From NCBI GenBank assembly GCA_020832445.1, contig JAFIEO010000030.1, positions 1-64,000 of the forward strand: DNA of 64,000 nucleotides, given 5' to 3'. The stretch's first letter is position 1, and the number at the start of each line of letters is the position of its first letter. Below, piece after piece: positions 45,375 through 55,442 of this stretch. Under the pieces are notes generated by a model, which was given only the letters and a program-made list of their open reading frames with translations, did no database searches and was not told the DNA's origin. Both the position numbers and the translations under genes were made by a program. Source of the DNA: Paracoccaceae bacterium (GTDB lineage Bacteria > Pseudomonadota > Alphaproteobacteria > Rhodobacterales > Rhodobacteraceae).

Positions 45375-46256
45375 ATGGTAAACACGCGAAAGCTGGAACA
45401 GCTTATGAAGCGTTCGGGACCGGCCAGAACACCTGGCAAGGGGCAGCCGGATACCATGCCGGTGCGGCGCGGACTTGCACTTTCGGGCGGTCCTGCGCAG
45501 CGCAATGATATTGCCAGCCCCCCTGCCGAAGCGCCTGTCGTTCCATGGAATGCCGAGGCGTGGGACCACCTTGATGCGGTTACCCCCGACACCCGCGTGG
45601 AAAAAAACGTTCGTTTATTCAACCAACACGCCCGCACCCCGGCGGTGACGGCAATGTTTGATGTCTTGCGCACCCAGCTTGTGCAGACCTTTCGCAAACG
45701 CGGCTACCGCTGTCTGGGGATCGCATCGCCCTATGCAGATGCAGGCGCCAGTTTTGTCACTGCCGGGCTTTTGGCCAGTTTCGCGCGGCGCTCTGATCTG
45801 CATGTCGTAGGGCTTGACCTTAATTTTGCCGACCCCGCCCTGCACCGCTATTTCGAAGCGGTGCCAAACGGGCCTATCCTGCCTGCGCTGACGGGTGAAA
45901 TCCCGATAGAATCGCATCTGCGGCGCGCCAATTCGGCGCTGGCCCTTGGGTTCAACCAGCCCGCCCCCCAAACCGCGCAAGGCAACGCCGCATTCCCCGC
46001 CGAGGATTTTGCAGATTTCGTGCAGGATATTCTGGGCTTTATTGCACCGGATTTCATTATCTGCGACCTGCCCCCCCTGCTAAAGGGTGACACGGCCATG
46101 AACCTTCTTCCGGGGATCGATGCGGTTCTGGTGGTTTCCGACAGTCGCAAAACCAGCGCCGAAGATATTGCAGCCTGTGAACGGGTGCTGGACGATCAGG
46201 CGGCGTTTCTTGGCGTTGTGATGAACCGCGCAGCCGCCGCACCAGAGGGGCGCTGA
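45375..46256 (+). CDS. CpsD/CapB-like (BY-kinase-like) protein without P-loop lysine
   Basis: A 293-residue soluble protein related to bacterial tyrosine kinases and ParA/MinD-type ATPases that accompany Wzz proteins. The Walker A region reads SPYADAGAS (residues 118-126), with Ala125 where the catalytic lysine belongs. The Walker A'-like segment VVGLDLNFADP keeps Asp148. IICDLPPLLKGD is the later family motif. There is no tyrosine-rich tail. It is therefore probably inactive as a kinase. ATG 45375 is favoured by GGCAGG at proper spacing; in-frame GTG 45351 and ATG 45369 lack this. It is the first gene of the cluster. Confidence 0.75.
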   Translation: MVNTRKLEQLMKRSGPARTPGKGQPDTMPVRRGLALSGGPAQRNDIASPPAEAPVVPWNAEAWDHLDAVTPDTRVEKNVRLFNQHARTPAVTAMFDVLRTQLVQTFRKRGYRCLGIASPYADAGASFVTAGLLASFARRSDLHVVGLDLNFADPALHRYFEAVPNGPILPALTGEIPIESHLRRANSALALGFNQPAPQTAQGNAAFPAEDFADFVQDILGFIAPDFIICDLPPLLKGDTAMNLLPGIDAVLVVSDSRKTSAEDIAACERVLDDQAAFLGVVMNRAAAAPEGR

Positions 46257-46258
46257 CA

Positions 46259-47545
46259 ATGGGTCCGATACAGTCCCTTGCCGAACTTTACGGCTTCGTG
46301 CGTCGCCGCCTTGACCTGTTGCTTGTCACAGTGGGAATCGGCACCATCGTCGCGGCGGCTTTGGCGCTGCAAACCACCCCTGTGTACCAGTCACATACAG
46401 TCCTGTCAGCGCGCCTGAATACTGTTTCCGGCGAATTTGCCGGTATGACGGGCGTTCAGAATGCGCCCGTGCGCCTGCTGCAACTGGTGGAACAGCGCCT
46501 GACAACGCGTGAAAACATGCTTGCGCTGGCCGACAAATATGATCTTTACCCCGGCCTGCCGACCCAGGAACGGGTCGAGGCCACGCGCGCATCCATCACA
46601 TTTTTAAGCAGCGAGGCCGTGACAATCGGGTTTGCCCGCGATGGAATGCTGTCCTCGATCGTTGTGCAAGCGCGCGCTGACAATGGCGCAAAAGCTGCGA
46701 ACATCGCCAATGAACTGGCCACCATGATCATTGCCGAAACCGGTGCCGGACGAGAGGCCCGCGCGCGCGAAACCTTGTCGTTTTTGCGCGAACGTCTGGA
46801 ACGTAATGAAGCCAGCCTGCGCGAAGTCGAGGCAGAACAACGCGCCTTCGCAGCCCTGCACCCCGACGCGATGCCCTTCAATGTGGAACTGCGCCGTTCT
46901 GAATTGCTGCAACTGACCACAGCAATTCAATCCACCGAAGCCGAAATCGTAGCACTGGAATCAGAACTGGCGGCACAAAACCGCCAAGGCAGCACCCAGC
47001 GCAGGCTTGCGCAGCTTGGTGACCAGCTGGTCACGCGCCAGGCCGAACTTGACCGGCTGAATGCACGCCGCGACGAACTGGAGCCGTTTTTCACCCGCGT
47101 GGCCGAGATCGAACGCGATCAGGCCGCGATTGCGCAACGCGAAGAACGTCTACAGGACAGTTTACGCGATATTTCCGACCAGATCGCCAGCGCTGAAACC
47201 AATCTGCGGCTGGAAACGGGCCAGCAGATTGCCGCGTTCGAGGTTCTGGAACCCGCGACACCTGCGGAATATCCAATGTCGCGCAGCCGCAAGGTCACTA
47301 TGCTGATGGGGGTGTTCGGCTCGGTTGTTCTGGCGGTCATGGCGGCATTCGCATATGAGGTGTTGCGCCCTGCATTGCGCAGTGCGGGACAGGTTGAACG
47401 CGAAACCGGCATGCGCCCTGTTCTGGTCTTGCCAGAACTGGTTTTGCCATCTGAGCGGCGGCGCATACGCATCGCGCGCCTTGCCGGGCTGGCGTTGTTT
47501 GTCCTGGCATTGGCAGCAACGCTTAGCCCCCTGATCCAGCAATAG
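46259..47545 (+). CDS. Wzz/GumC-like chain-length determinant protein
   Basis: A 428-residue polysaccharide co-polymerase of the Wzz/GNVR type. A first membrane helix (residues ~18-38) leads to a long periplasmic coiled coil (~150-320, heptad-rich with many Glu, Arg and Ala). Two C-terminal helices follow (near VTMLMGVFGSVVLAVMAAFA and LAGLALFVLALAATLSPLI). The protein has no fused kinase domain; the separate CpsD-like protein is encoded 2 bp upstream. Such pairs regulate the length and export of exopolysaccharide chains. Confidence 0.85.
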   Translation: MGPIQSLAELYGFVRRRLDLLLVTVGIGTIVAAALALQTTPVYQSHTVLSARLNTVSGEFAGMTGVQNAPVRLLQLVEQRLTTRENMLALADKYDLYPGLPTQERVEATRASITFLSSEAVTIGFARDGMLSSIVVQARADNGAKAANIANELATMIIAETGAGREARARETLSFLRERLERNEASLREVEAEQRAFAALHPDAMPFNVELRRSELLQLTTAIQSTEAEIVALESELAAQNRQGSTQRRLAQLGDQLVTRQAELDRLNARRDELEPFFTRVAEIERDQAAIAQREERLQDSLRDISDQIASAETNLRLETGQQIAAFEVLEPATPAEYPMSRSRKVTMLMGVFGSVVLAVMAAFAYEVLRPALRSAGQVERETGMRPVLVLPELVLPSERRRIRIARLAGLALFVLALAATLSPLIQQ

Positions 47546-47563
47546 CGCGGGGGGTATCCAGCC

Positions 47564-49048
47564 ATGCCCAACGCCATTGCCTATACCGCACTTCTGATCT
47601 GGCCATTGATCATCGTGGTGATGTTTCGCAAAATGTCACCGGAACGCGCCTTTATCTGGGCCATTCTGGGCGGGTATATGGTGCTGCCGGAACTGACCGA
47701 AATCAACGTGCCGGTCATTCCCGCGTTCGACAAGACATCGATTCCCAACCTGACGGCATTCGCGCTTTGTCTGGTGATGCTGAACATGCGTCCCCGTTTG
47801 TTGCCCGACGGCCTGCTGGGCAAGGTATTGGTGGTTGCGCTGTGCACAGCGCCGGTGATTGCAGTGTTTTTCAACACCGACCCGCTGGAATTCGGAACCA
47901 CACAAAGCGGTCGCCTGACCATGACAGGCGAATATACGACATCTGTTCCGGGCATGCGCATTTACGATTCCGTGTCCATTCTGGTGCGGCAGCTTATCAT
48001 GATCCTGCCCTTCTTTCTGGCGCGTCACCTGCTGGCCAGCGAACAGGCATTAACCGAACTGCTGCGCGCACTGATGATTGCGGGCCTGATTTATTCTGTT
48101 CCAATCCTGTGGGAAGTCCGCTTCAGCCCGCAGCTGCACACCAATATCTATGGTTTTTTCCAGCATGATTTCAGTCAGATGATACGCCAGGGCGGGTTCC
48201 GGCCTATTGTTTTCATGCCGCACGGGCTGTGGTTGTCGCTGTTCATGGTCATGACCGCTGTTTCTGCACTGCATTTTGCAAAACAGGCCACACCGTCGGA
48301 CCGGATGCGCGCCATCATCATCGCAGCATTCCTGTTCGCAATGGTACTTCTGACCAAAAGCCTTGGGCCGTTGTTAATCCTGCTGTGCGTGTCTGCGCTG
48401 GTGATCTTTCTGAAGCCCAGGATGCAGCTGCGCATCGCAGGTCTGGCGGCCCTTCTGGCCCTAAGCTATCCGTTGTTGCGCGGTGCGGGGCTGGTTCCCA
48501 CAGACAGGTTTGTCGCGCTGGCCAATGCGCGCAGTCCGGAACGGGCGCAATCGTTGCAATTCCGGTATGACAACGAAGACATGCTGCTGGACCGCGCAGC
48601 CGAGAAACTGTTCTTTGGCTGGGGCGGATACGGGCGCAATCAGATTTTCGACGCCGACACCGGCCAGATGATATCTGTCAGCGACGGGCAATGGGTCATC
48701 ACCATCGGGCAATGGGGCTGGGTGGGGTATCTGGCATTGTTCGGGCTGTTATGCCTGCCATTGCTGGCGCTGTGGTGGCGGTATCGGATGGTGCCTGACA
48801 GTGCAATTCCCCCACAGGCGGGCGTTCTGGCGCTGATACTTGGGGCCAGTCTGGTGGACCTGCTGCCCAATGCCACGCTGGTTTCGCTGACATGGCTGAT
48901 TGCAGGCGCACTGCTGGGGCATGCCGAATTGCAGCACCGGCGCAGCCGCACGGCCCAACTGGAACACTGGCGCAATTTGCCTGGCCGCACCGGGCTTATG
49001 GCAGCCGCGCGAACACCCGAACCCGCCCTGAAACGCAGCTTTCTGTAA
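47564..49048 (+). CDS. O-antigen polymerase/ligase-like (Wzy/WaaL-type) membrane protein
   Basis: A 494-residue protein with about ten to twelve hydrophobic segments and a large periplasmic loop around residues 320-390. Its position behind the Wzz gene and its overall layout fit the Wzy/WaaL O-antigen polymerase family, whose primary sequences are poorly conserved. It would polymerise repeat units in the periplasm. GGGGGG sits before the ATG. The 38-bp gap to the PKS gene suggests continued transcription. Polymerase versus ligase cannot be settled from the sequence. Confidence 0.72.
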   Translation: MPNAIAYTALLIWPLIIVVMFRKMSPERAFIWAILGGYMVLPELTEINVPVIPAFDKTSIPNLTAFALCLVMLNMRPRLLPDGLLGKVLVVALCTAPVIAVFFNTDPLEFGTTQSGRLTMTGEYTTSVPGMRIYDSVSILVRQLIMILPFFLARHLLASEQALTELLRALMIAGLIYSVPILWEVRFSPQLHTNIYGFFQHDFSQMIRQGGFRPIVFMPHGLWLSLFMVMTAVSALHFAKQATPSDRMRAIIIAAFLFAMVLLTKSLGPLLILLCVSALVIFLKPRMQLRIAGLAALLALSYPLLRGAGLVPTDRFVALANARSPERAQSLQFRYDNEDMLLDRAAEKLFFGWGGYGRNQIFDADTGQMISVSDGQWVITIGQWGWVGYLALFGLLCLPLLALWWRYRMVPDSAIPPQAGVLALILGASLVDLLPNATLVSLTWLIAGALLGHAELQHRRSRTAQLEHWRNLPGRTGLMAAARTPEPALKRSFL

Positions 49049-49086
49049 GGGCTGCAACACAACCGCAACTGAAAAGCGCATATATC

Positions 49087-52000
49087 ATGACTGACCTACC
49101 CGACCAATTCAGCGAAAACGACATTGCCGTTATCGGCATGGCCGCGCATTTGCCGGGGGCGGGGTCTGTCGTTGAATTCTGGGAAAACCTGCGCGCGGGC
49201 CGCAGCGCCATTCGCAAGCTAAGTGAAGCCGAACTTCTGGAAGGGGGGGAAGCCGCCGCGACCTTGCGCAAGCCCAACTATGTGCCCCATGCCGCCACGC
49301 TGGACGGTTTTGCGGAATTTGACCCCGATTTCTTTGGCTTTTCCCCCAAGGAAGCGGCCATTCTGGACCCCCAGCACCGCCAGTTTCTGGAAGTGGCGTG
49401 GGAAGCGTTCGAGGATGCAGGCCATCCGCCCGCCGCATTCCCCGGCCCTGTGGGGGTGTTTTCCGGCTGTGGTATGGGCAGTTATTTCTATTTCAACCTG
49501 TGCTCAAACCCGCATCTGGTTGATGATGTTGGCATGTTCCTGTTGCGCCATACGGGCAATGACAAGGATTTTCTGGCCACCCGTGTCAGCCATATTTTCG
49601 ATTTGCGCGGCCCGTCGGTCAATGTGCAGACGGCGTGTTCCACATCGCTTGTTGCGGTGCATTATGCGGTGCAATCGCTGCTGACAGGGGAATGCGACAT
49701 GGCGCTTGCAGGCGGCGTGACAATCGAATTGCCCCATGGGCGCGGCTATCTGTTCAAGGAAAACGAAATCCTGTCGCCAGACGGGGAATGCCACGCATTC
49801 GATCACCGCGCGCAAGGCACGGTCTTCGGGTCGGGCGCGGGCGCTGTGGTGCTGCGCCGCCTGTCCGACGCACTGCGCGATGGCGACCGCATCATTGCCG
49901 TGATCAAGGGCAGTGCGGTCAACAATGACGGCGCCGCCAAGGCGGGCTATCTGGCGCCGTCAGTCGAAGGGCAGGCCGCCGCCGTGGCAGAGGCGCATCT
50001 GGTCGCAGGCGTGTCCGCCGACAGCGTGTCCTATATCGAATGCCACGGCACAGGCACATATCTGGGCGATCCCATTGAAATTGCCGCACTGACGCAGGCA
50101 TTTTCTGCAACCACCGACAAGACCGGCTTTTGCCGCATCGGGTCGGTGAAAACCAATATCGGCCATCTGGACACCGCCGCCGGTGTGGCCAGCCTGATCA
50201 AGGTGGCCTCCGCGCTGGAACACCGCGAATTGCCCCCCAGCCTTGGATATGAAGCGCCCAACCCCGCGATTGATTTTGCCAGCACCCCCTTTGTCGTCAA
50301 TGACCGCCTGTCACCGTGGCAGGGTGACGCGCCGCTGCGCGCGGGCGTCAATTCGCTGGGCGTGGGCGGCACAAATGCCCATGTCATTTTGCAAGAAGCG
50401 CCCGCGCGCGTGCCCTCAGATGCAAGCGACTGGCCCTTCCAGCTTCTGACCCTGTCGGCGCGCAGCAAGCCCGCGCTGGAGGATACCGCGCGCAACCTTG
50501 CAACCCATTTGCGCGCCCATCCCGACCAGCCGCTGGCCGACGTGGCCTTTACCCTGCGCGAAGGGCGCACGGCATTTGCCCAGCGCCGCGTTGTCGTGGC
50601 CGAAACCCATGAAGATGCCGCCACACTGCTGGATGCCGACAACCCCGCCCGCGTGTTTACCCATACGGCGCTGGATAACCCCGACATGGTGTTCATGTTC
50701 CCCGGCGGGGGCGCGCAATATGCGGGCATGGCGCGCGAATTATATGAAACCGAGCCGGTCTTTGCGGAATGGATGGATCGGGGGCTGGCCCATCTGCAAC
50801 CCAAACTGGGCTATGACCTGCGCGCGTTGTGGCTGCCTGAACCCCAAGATATGGAACACGCAACCACGGCCTTGAAGCGCCCGTCCGTGCAATTGCCGCT
50901 GATCATGATGACCGAATATGCGCTGGCGCAGTTGTTCATCGACTGGGGCGTAACCCCGTCAGTGCTGGTCGGCCATTCCATGGGCGAAAACACGGCCGCC
51001 GCGCTGGCGGGGGTCATCGGGTTTGAAGATTGCATCGATCTGGTGCATCTGCGCGGGCAGTTATTCGACACGGTGCCCGCAGGCGGCATGCTGTCCGTGC
51101 CGCTGTCACTGGATGCGTTGCGCCCCTATCTGGGGCCGGATCATGACATTGCATCGCTGAACGCGCCGGAACTGACCGTCATATCCGGCCCGCAAGCAGC
51201 ACTTGACCAGCTGGACGCGGCGCTACGTGCAGATGACATTACCGCCCAGCGCGTGCCCATCGACATTGCCGCCCATAGCCGCATGCTGGACCCCATTCTG
51301 GGGCAATTCCGCGCGTTCTTGCAGGGCGTGCCCCTGAACGCGCCGCGCCTTCCCGTCATTTCCAACCGCACCGGCCAGCCGCTGACACCGCAGCAGGCCT
51401 GCGACCCCGAATATTGGGTGCAACATCTGCGCAATACGGTCCTGTTTGGCGATTGCATCACCACATTGGCCGCCCGTCCCAACCGCATCTATCTGGAAAT
51501 GGGGCCGGGCAAGGCGCTGTCATCGCTGACGCGCATGAACGGGGCCGTGCCGGGGCAACAGGTGCTGTCCGTTCTGCGCCACCCTGACGAAGACATTGCC
51601 GATGATCTGTATCATATGGGCACGCTTGGGCGCATCTGGGCGCTGGGCGGGCAGTTTGACTGGGCGCAGATCTGGGGCGACGCGCGGCGCCAGCGCGTGC
51701 GCCTGCCCACATACCCGTTCCAGCGCGCGCGCTATTTCATTGAACCGGGCAGCACCAGCGCCGCCGATACCCCCGCGCTGGACCGTATTGATGATGTCAC
51801 CGGGTGGGGTTTTGCCACCGGCTGGAAACCGGCCTATGCCGATTGCGATATCGATGTGACGCGCGATTTGTCCACCCTACCCGACACATGGCTGATTTTT
51901 GCAGATGATGCGGTCATTGCGGCACCGGTTATCGCGCAACTGCGTGGCAGCGGCGCGCGCGTGATCGACGTGCATGCGGGCGACACATTCGCGCGCAAAT

Positions 52001-55000
52001 CCGCAGACAGTTATACACTGGCCCCCGAACAGGGCGCTGACGGGTATATGCAGCTTCTGCAAGAACTGATCGCGGATGGCGTGACCCCCACCCGCATCGG
52101 GCATTTCTGGCTTGCGGACCCGCGCGACACCTTCAGGCCCGGCTCCAGTGCCATGCACCGCAATATGGAACAGGGGTTTTATTCCCTGCTGTATCTGGCG
52201 CAGGCCATCCAGTCCGAAAACCTGCCCCTGCCCGTTCATCTGTGCATCATCACCACCGGCGCACAAGCGCTGAACGGGCAACCGCTGGCCCACCCTGAAA
52301 AGGCCATGATCGCAGGCCCCGCGCGCGTGGCCCCGCGCGAAATGCCGGGCCTGACCTGCGCCACGCTGGATATTGATGTGGCCAGCACTGACCTGACGCA
52401 AACCCTGCTGGAAGAGTTATGCGCCACACCCGCCAACACCACCGCCTTGTTGCGCGGCCAGCGGCGCTATGTCCAGACCATCCGCCCCGCGCCCTTGCCG
52501 GATGAATTGCCGGACCTGCCAGACGGCGCGCATTGGGTTATTACCGGCGGTTTCGGCGGCATCGGCCTGACACTGGCCGAAGCGCTGATTACAAAAAGCG
52601 CCGCGCGCATTACCCTGATCAGCCGCTCACCCATGCCCGCCCGTGATGATTGGGACGGGTGGCTGGCCGCCCATTCGCCCGCAGACCAGACCAGCCGCCG
52701 CATTCAGGCCATAGGGCGGCTGGAATCCCTTGGCGGGCGGGTCCATGTTGCCTGCGCCGATGTGTGCAATATTGATGATATGCGCCGCGCGCTGGACGGT
52801 GCGCGCGACACCTTCGGCGCACCCTACGGGCTGATCCATGCGGCGGGCCATATCGCTGATGCGCCCCTTCTGGGCAAATCCCCCGCCGATGTGGAAGATG
52901 TGCTGGCCCCCAAACTGCACGGGCTTCAGGTGCTGGACGCATTGCTGCCCGATGGCACGCTGGATGTGATGGTGCTGTTTTCATCCACATCCACGCTGAC
53001 CACCCCTGTGGGTCAGGTGGATTATGTGGCCGCGAATGAATACCTGAACGCGTTTGCGCGGGCGCGCACTGGTGGAAAAACCCGCGTGCTGTCGCTGAAC
53101 TGGGGCGTGTGGGCAGATGCTGGCATGGCCGCTGACGCAATGGCCGCACGTCTGGGCCAGACGCCCGCTGTCCCCGCGATGCCCTGCGCACAGCCCCTTT
53201 ATGACGCGATGGATTTTGATGCCGCAGGCAACCGCCGCCTGACCCTGCATCTGGATACAAGCCATTGGATTGTGGACCAGCACCGCACCAGTGACGGAAC
53301 CGCCATTCTGCCCGGCACCGCCTATCTGGACCTGTGCGCGCAGGCGCTACGCGCGCAAGGCGAAACCGGCCCGTTTGAATTGCGCGATATCTGGCTGTTG
53401 CGCGCGTTAAGCGTGGCGGATGACAGCCCGCGCAAGCTGCGCGCGACATTGGCGCGCAACACCACAGGCTATGATTTCACCCTGCGCAGCGATGTCCGCC
53501 ATGGCGGGGCCACAGGGTATGTGCTGAACGCGCGCGCAAATGTGGTGCCGGGCACGCCGGATACACCCGCCCCGATAGACCCAGCCGCCATTGCCGCGCG
53601 CTGCCCCGATGTGACCGAAGGTGCCGGCCTGCGCACCCCGCAAGAAGCGCATCTGAAGTTCGGCCCGCGCTGGCGCGTCATTACCCGCACCGCCTATGGC
53701 ACTGGCGAAGGGCTGGCGCATCTGGAACTGCCTGCCGCGTTTCAGGGTGATCTGGACGCGGGCCATGTGCTGCACCCCGCGCTGATGGATCTGGCCACCG
53801 GTTGGGCCATGGGGCTGATACCGGGCTATCAGGCCCGCGCGCTTTGGGTGCCGGTGTCCTATGACAGCGTGACGGTCTTTGCCGATCTGCCCGCGCGGAT
53901 TGTCAGCCACGCGCGCCTTTGCCCCGACACAGGCACCGACACGGGCACGGGGTTTGCCAGTTTCGATTTGACGCTGGCCTCACCGGACGGGCGCGTGCTG
54001 GTCGAAATCCGGCGCTTCACCATCAAGCAGTTGACCGATACAGCCTTTGGCGATGCGCCCCCCCTGCGCCCGTCCGAGGTGGAACGCGAAACCGCCACCA
54101 ACACCGCCCTGTCCCCCGCAGAAGAACGCCTGCGCGACATGCTGGGCCTTGGGATTACCGCACCGGAAGGCGCACATGCCTTCCTGCGCGCCCTGCGGTC
54201 GGACCATGCGGCCTTTGTGGTGTCGTCCATCGACCCGCGCGCGCTGATCGCGCAAGCCGATCACGACGTCATTGCCAAGCCCCAGACCAAATTCGACCGC
54301 CCCGACCTTGGCACCCAGATGGTTGCGCCACGCAACGATATTGAACGCCGCCTGACAGAATTCTGGCAGGATTTGCTGGGTGTGGACCAGATCGGGGTTG
54401 AAGACAACTTCTTCGATCTTGGCGGGCATTCGCTGATTGCCGTGCGCCTGTTTGCGCAGGTCAAGAAAGCCTATCAGGTGGATTTCCCCATATCTGTGCT
54501 GTTTCAGGCCCCCACCATCGCGGCCTGTGCGGCCATGATTGCCGAACAGACAGGGCTGGACCCTGACGCGGACGGCGCGCTGCCGCACACCGACCAGCCC
54601 GCACGCGCGGCATTCACCCATCTGGTGCCAATGGACGGCCAGAACAACACCGCGCAGACGCCGTTTTTCCTTGTGGCAGGCATGTTCGGCAATGTGCTGA
54701 ATCTGCGCCATCTTGCACTGCTGATCGGGCGGGACAGGCCGTTTTACGGGCTACAGGCGCGCGGGTTGCTGGGCGGTGATGCCCCCCATGACCGTATCGA
54801 GGACGCGGCGCACGATTACATTGCCGAAATGCGGCAGGTGCAACCACATGGCCCCTATATGCTGGGCGGGTTTTCTGGCGGCGGGATTACAGCCTATGAA
54901 ATTGCCCGCCAGCTGGAAGCAGCGGGCGAAAAGGTCGATCTGGTAGTTCTGCTGGACACGCCCCTGCCCCTGCGCCCTGCCCTGACGCGCACCGACAAGG

Positions 55001-55437
55001 CGCTGATAAAGCTGGCCGAATTGCGCCGTAAGGGGCCGGGATATGTGCTGGAATGGTGGCGCGCACGGCAGGCATGGAAGCGCCAGCTTGCCACTGGCCC
55101 CGCCGCTGACAGCGATGATGCCTTCCATAACACCGCGATCGAGGCGGCGTTTCGCCGCGCGGTGGCCGCCTATCAGGTGCAGCCATGGGATGGTAATCTG
55201 GTTCTGTTCCGCCCGCCGCTGGATCACCACTGGAAAGTGTCGGGTGGCAACTGGGTCAGCAGCCAGCGTGAATATGTATTCCCTGACAATGACTGGACGC
55301 GCCACGCCCCGAACCTGCGCGTGATCGAGGTGCCGGGCGATCATGACAGCATGGTTCTGGAACCCAATGTCCGCGTTATGGTGTCAAGATTGCGCGGCCT
55401 GATGCCCGCAGCCCACATAAAACAAGCGGCCGAGTAG
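49087..55437 (+). CDS. Type I polyketide synthase KS-AT-KR-DH-ACP-TE
   Basis: A 2116-residue single-module PKS. KS (residues ~8-435) has Cys184 in TACSTSL and His320 and His360 in CHGTG and NIGHLD. AT (~535-880) has Ser631 in GHSMGE; its specificity motif (AAHS) is ambiguous. KR (~1148-1350) has TGGFGGIG at 1153 and Ser1299/Tyr1313/Asn1317. A DH double hot-dog (~1385-1650) follows with His1399 and Asp1568. ACP has Ser1782 in GGHS. TE (~1850-2116) has Ser1930 in GFSGG and His2086. KR precedes DH, unlike the usual order, and there is no ER. It should add one extender, reduce and dehydrate it, then release the acid or amide. Confidence 0.92.
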   Translation: MTDLPDQFSENDIAVIGMAAHLPGAGSVVEFWENLRAGRSAIRKLSEAELLEGGEAAATLRKPNYVPHAATLDGFAEFDPDFFGFSPKEAAILDPQHRQFLEVAWEAFEDAGHPPAAFPGPVGVFSGCGMGSYFYFNLCSNPHLVDDVGMFLLRHTGNDKDFLATRVSHIFDLRGPSVNVQTACSTSLVAVHYAVQSLLTGECDMALAGGVTIELPHGRGYLFKENEILSPDGECHAFDHRAQGTVFGSGAGAVVLRRLSDALRDGDRIIAVIKGSAVNNDGAAKAGYLAPSVEGQAAAVAEAHLVAGVSADSVSYIECHGTGTYLGDPIEIAALTQAFSATTDKTGFCRIGSVKTNIGHLDTAAGVASLIKVASALEHRELPPSLGYEAPNPAIDFASTPFVVNDRLSPWQGDAPLRAGVNSLGVGGTNAHVILQEAPARVPSDASDWPFQLLTLSARSKPALEDTARNLATHLRAHPDQPLADVAFTLREGRTAFAQRRVVVAETHEDAATLLDADNPARVFTHTALDNPDMVFMFPGGGAQYAGMARELYETEPVFAEWMDRGLAHLQPKLGYDLRALWLPEPQDMEHATTALKRPSVQLPLIMMTEYALAQLFIDWGVTPSVLVGHSMGENTAAALAGVIGFEDCIDLVHLRGQLFDTVPAGGMLSVPLSLDALRPYLGPDHDIASLNAPELTVISGPQAALDQLDAALRADDITAQRVPIDIAAHSRMLDPILGQFRAFLQGVPLNAPRLPVISNRTGQPLTPQQACDPEYWVQHLRNTVLFGDCITTLAARPNRIYLEMGPGKALSSLTRMNGAVPGQQVLSVLRHPDEDIADDLYHMGTLGRIWALGGQFDWAQIWGDARRQRVRLPTYPFQRARYFIEPGSTSAADTPALDRIDDVTGWGFATGWKPAYADCDIDVTRDLSTLPDTWLIFADDAVIAAPVIAQLRGSGARVIDVHAGDTFARKSADSYTLAPEQGADGYMQLLQELIADGVTPTRIGHFWLADPRDTFRPGSSAMHRNMEQGFYSLLYLAQAIQSENLPLPVHLCIITTGAQALNGQPLAHPEKAMIAGPARVAPREMPGLTCATLDIDVASTDLTQTLLEELCATPANTTALLRGQRRYVQTIRPAPLPDELPDLPDGAHWVITGGFGGIGLTLAEALITKSAARITLISRSPMPARDDWDGWLAAHSPADQTSRRIQAIGRLESLGGRVHVACADVCNIDDMRRALDGARDTFGAPYGLIHAAGHIADAPLLGKSPADVEDVLAPKLHGLQVLDALLPDGTLDVMVLFSSTSTLTTPVGQVDYVAANEYLNAFARARTGGKTRVLSLNWGVWADAGMAADAMAARLGQTPAVPAMPCAQPLYDAMDFDAAGNRRLTLHLDTSHWIVDQHRTSDGTAILPGTAYLDLCAQALRAQGETGPFELRDIWLLRALSVADDSPRKLRATLARNTTGYDFTLRSDVRHGGATGYVLNARANVVPGTPDTPAPIDPAAIAARCPDVTEGAGLRTPQEAHLKFGPRWRVITRTAYGTGEGLAHLELPAAFQGDLDAGHVLHPALMDLATGWAMGLIPGYQARALWVPVSYDSVTVFADLPARIVSHARLCPDTGTDTGTGFASFDLTLASPDGRVLVEIRRFTIKQLTDTAFGDAPPLRPSEVERETATNTALSPAEERLRDMLGLGITAPEGAHAFLRALRSDHAAFVVSSIDPRALIAQADHDVIAKPQTKFDRPDLGTQMVAPRNDIERRLTEFWQDLLGVDQIGVEDNFFDLGGHSLIAVRLFAQVKKAYQVDFPISVLFQAPTIAACAAMIAEQTGLDPDADGALPHTDQPARAAFTHLVPMDGQNNTAQTPFFLVAGMFGNVLNLRHLALLIGRDRPFYGLQARGLLGGDAPHDRIEDAAHDYIAEMRQVQPHGPYMLGGFSGGGITAYEIARQLEAAGEKVDLVVLLDTPLPLRPALTRTDKALIKLAELRRKGPGYVLEWWRARQAWKRQLATGPAADSDDAFHNTAIEAAFRRAVAAYQVQPWDGNLVLFRPPLDHHWKVSGGNWVSSQREYVFPDNDWTRHAPNLRVIEVPGDHDSMVLEPNVRVMVSRLRGLMPAAHIKQAAE

Positions 55438-55442
55438 CACCC

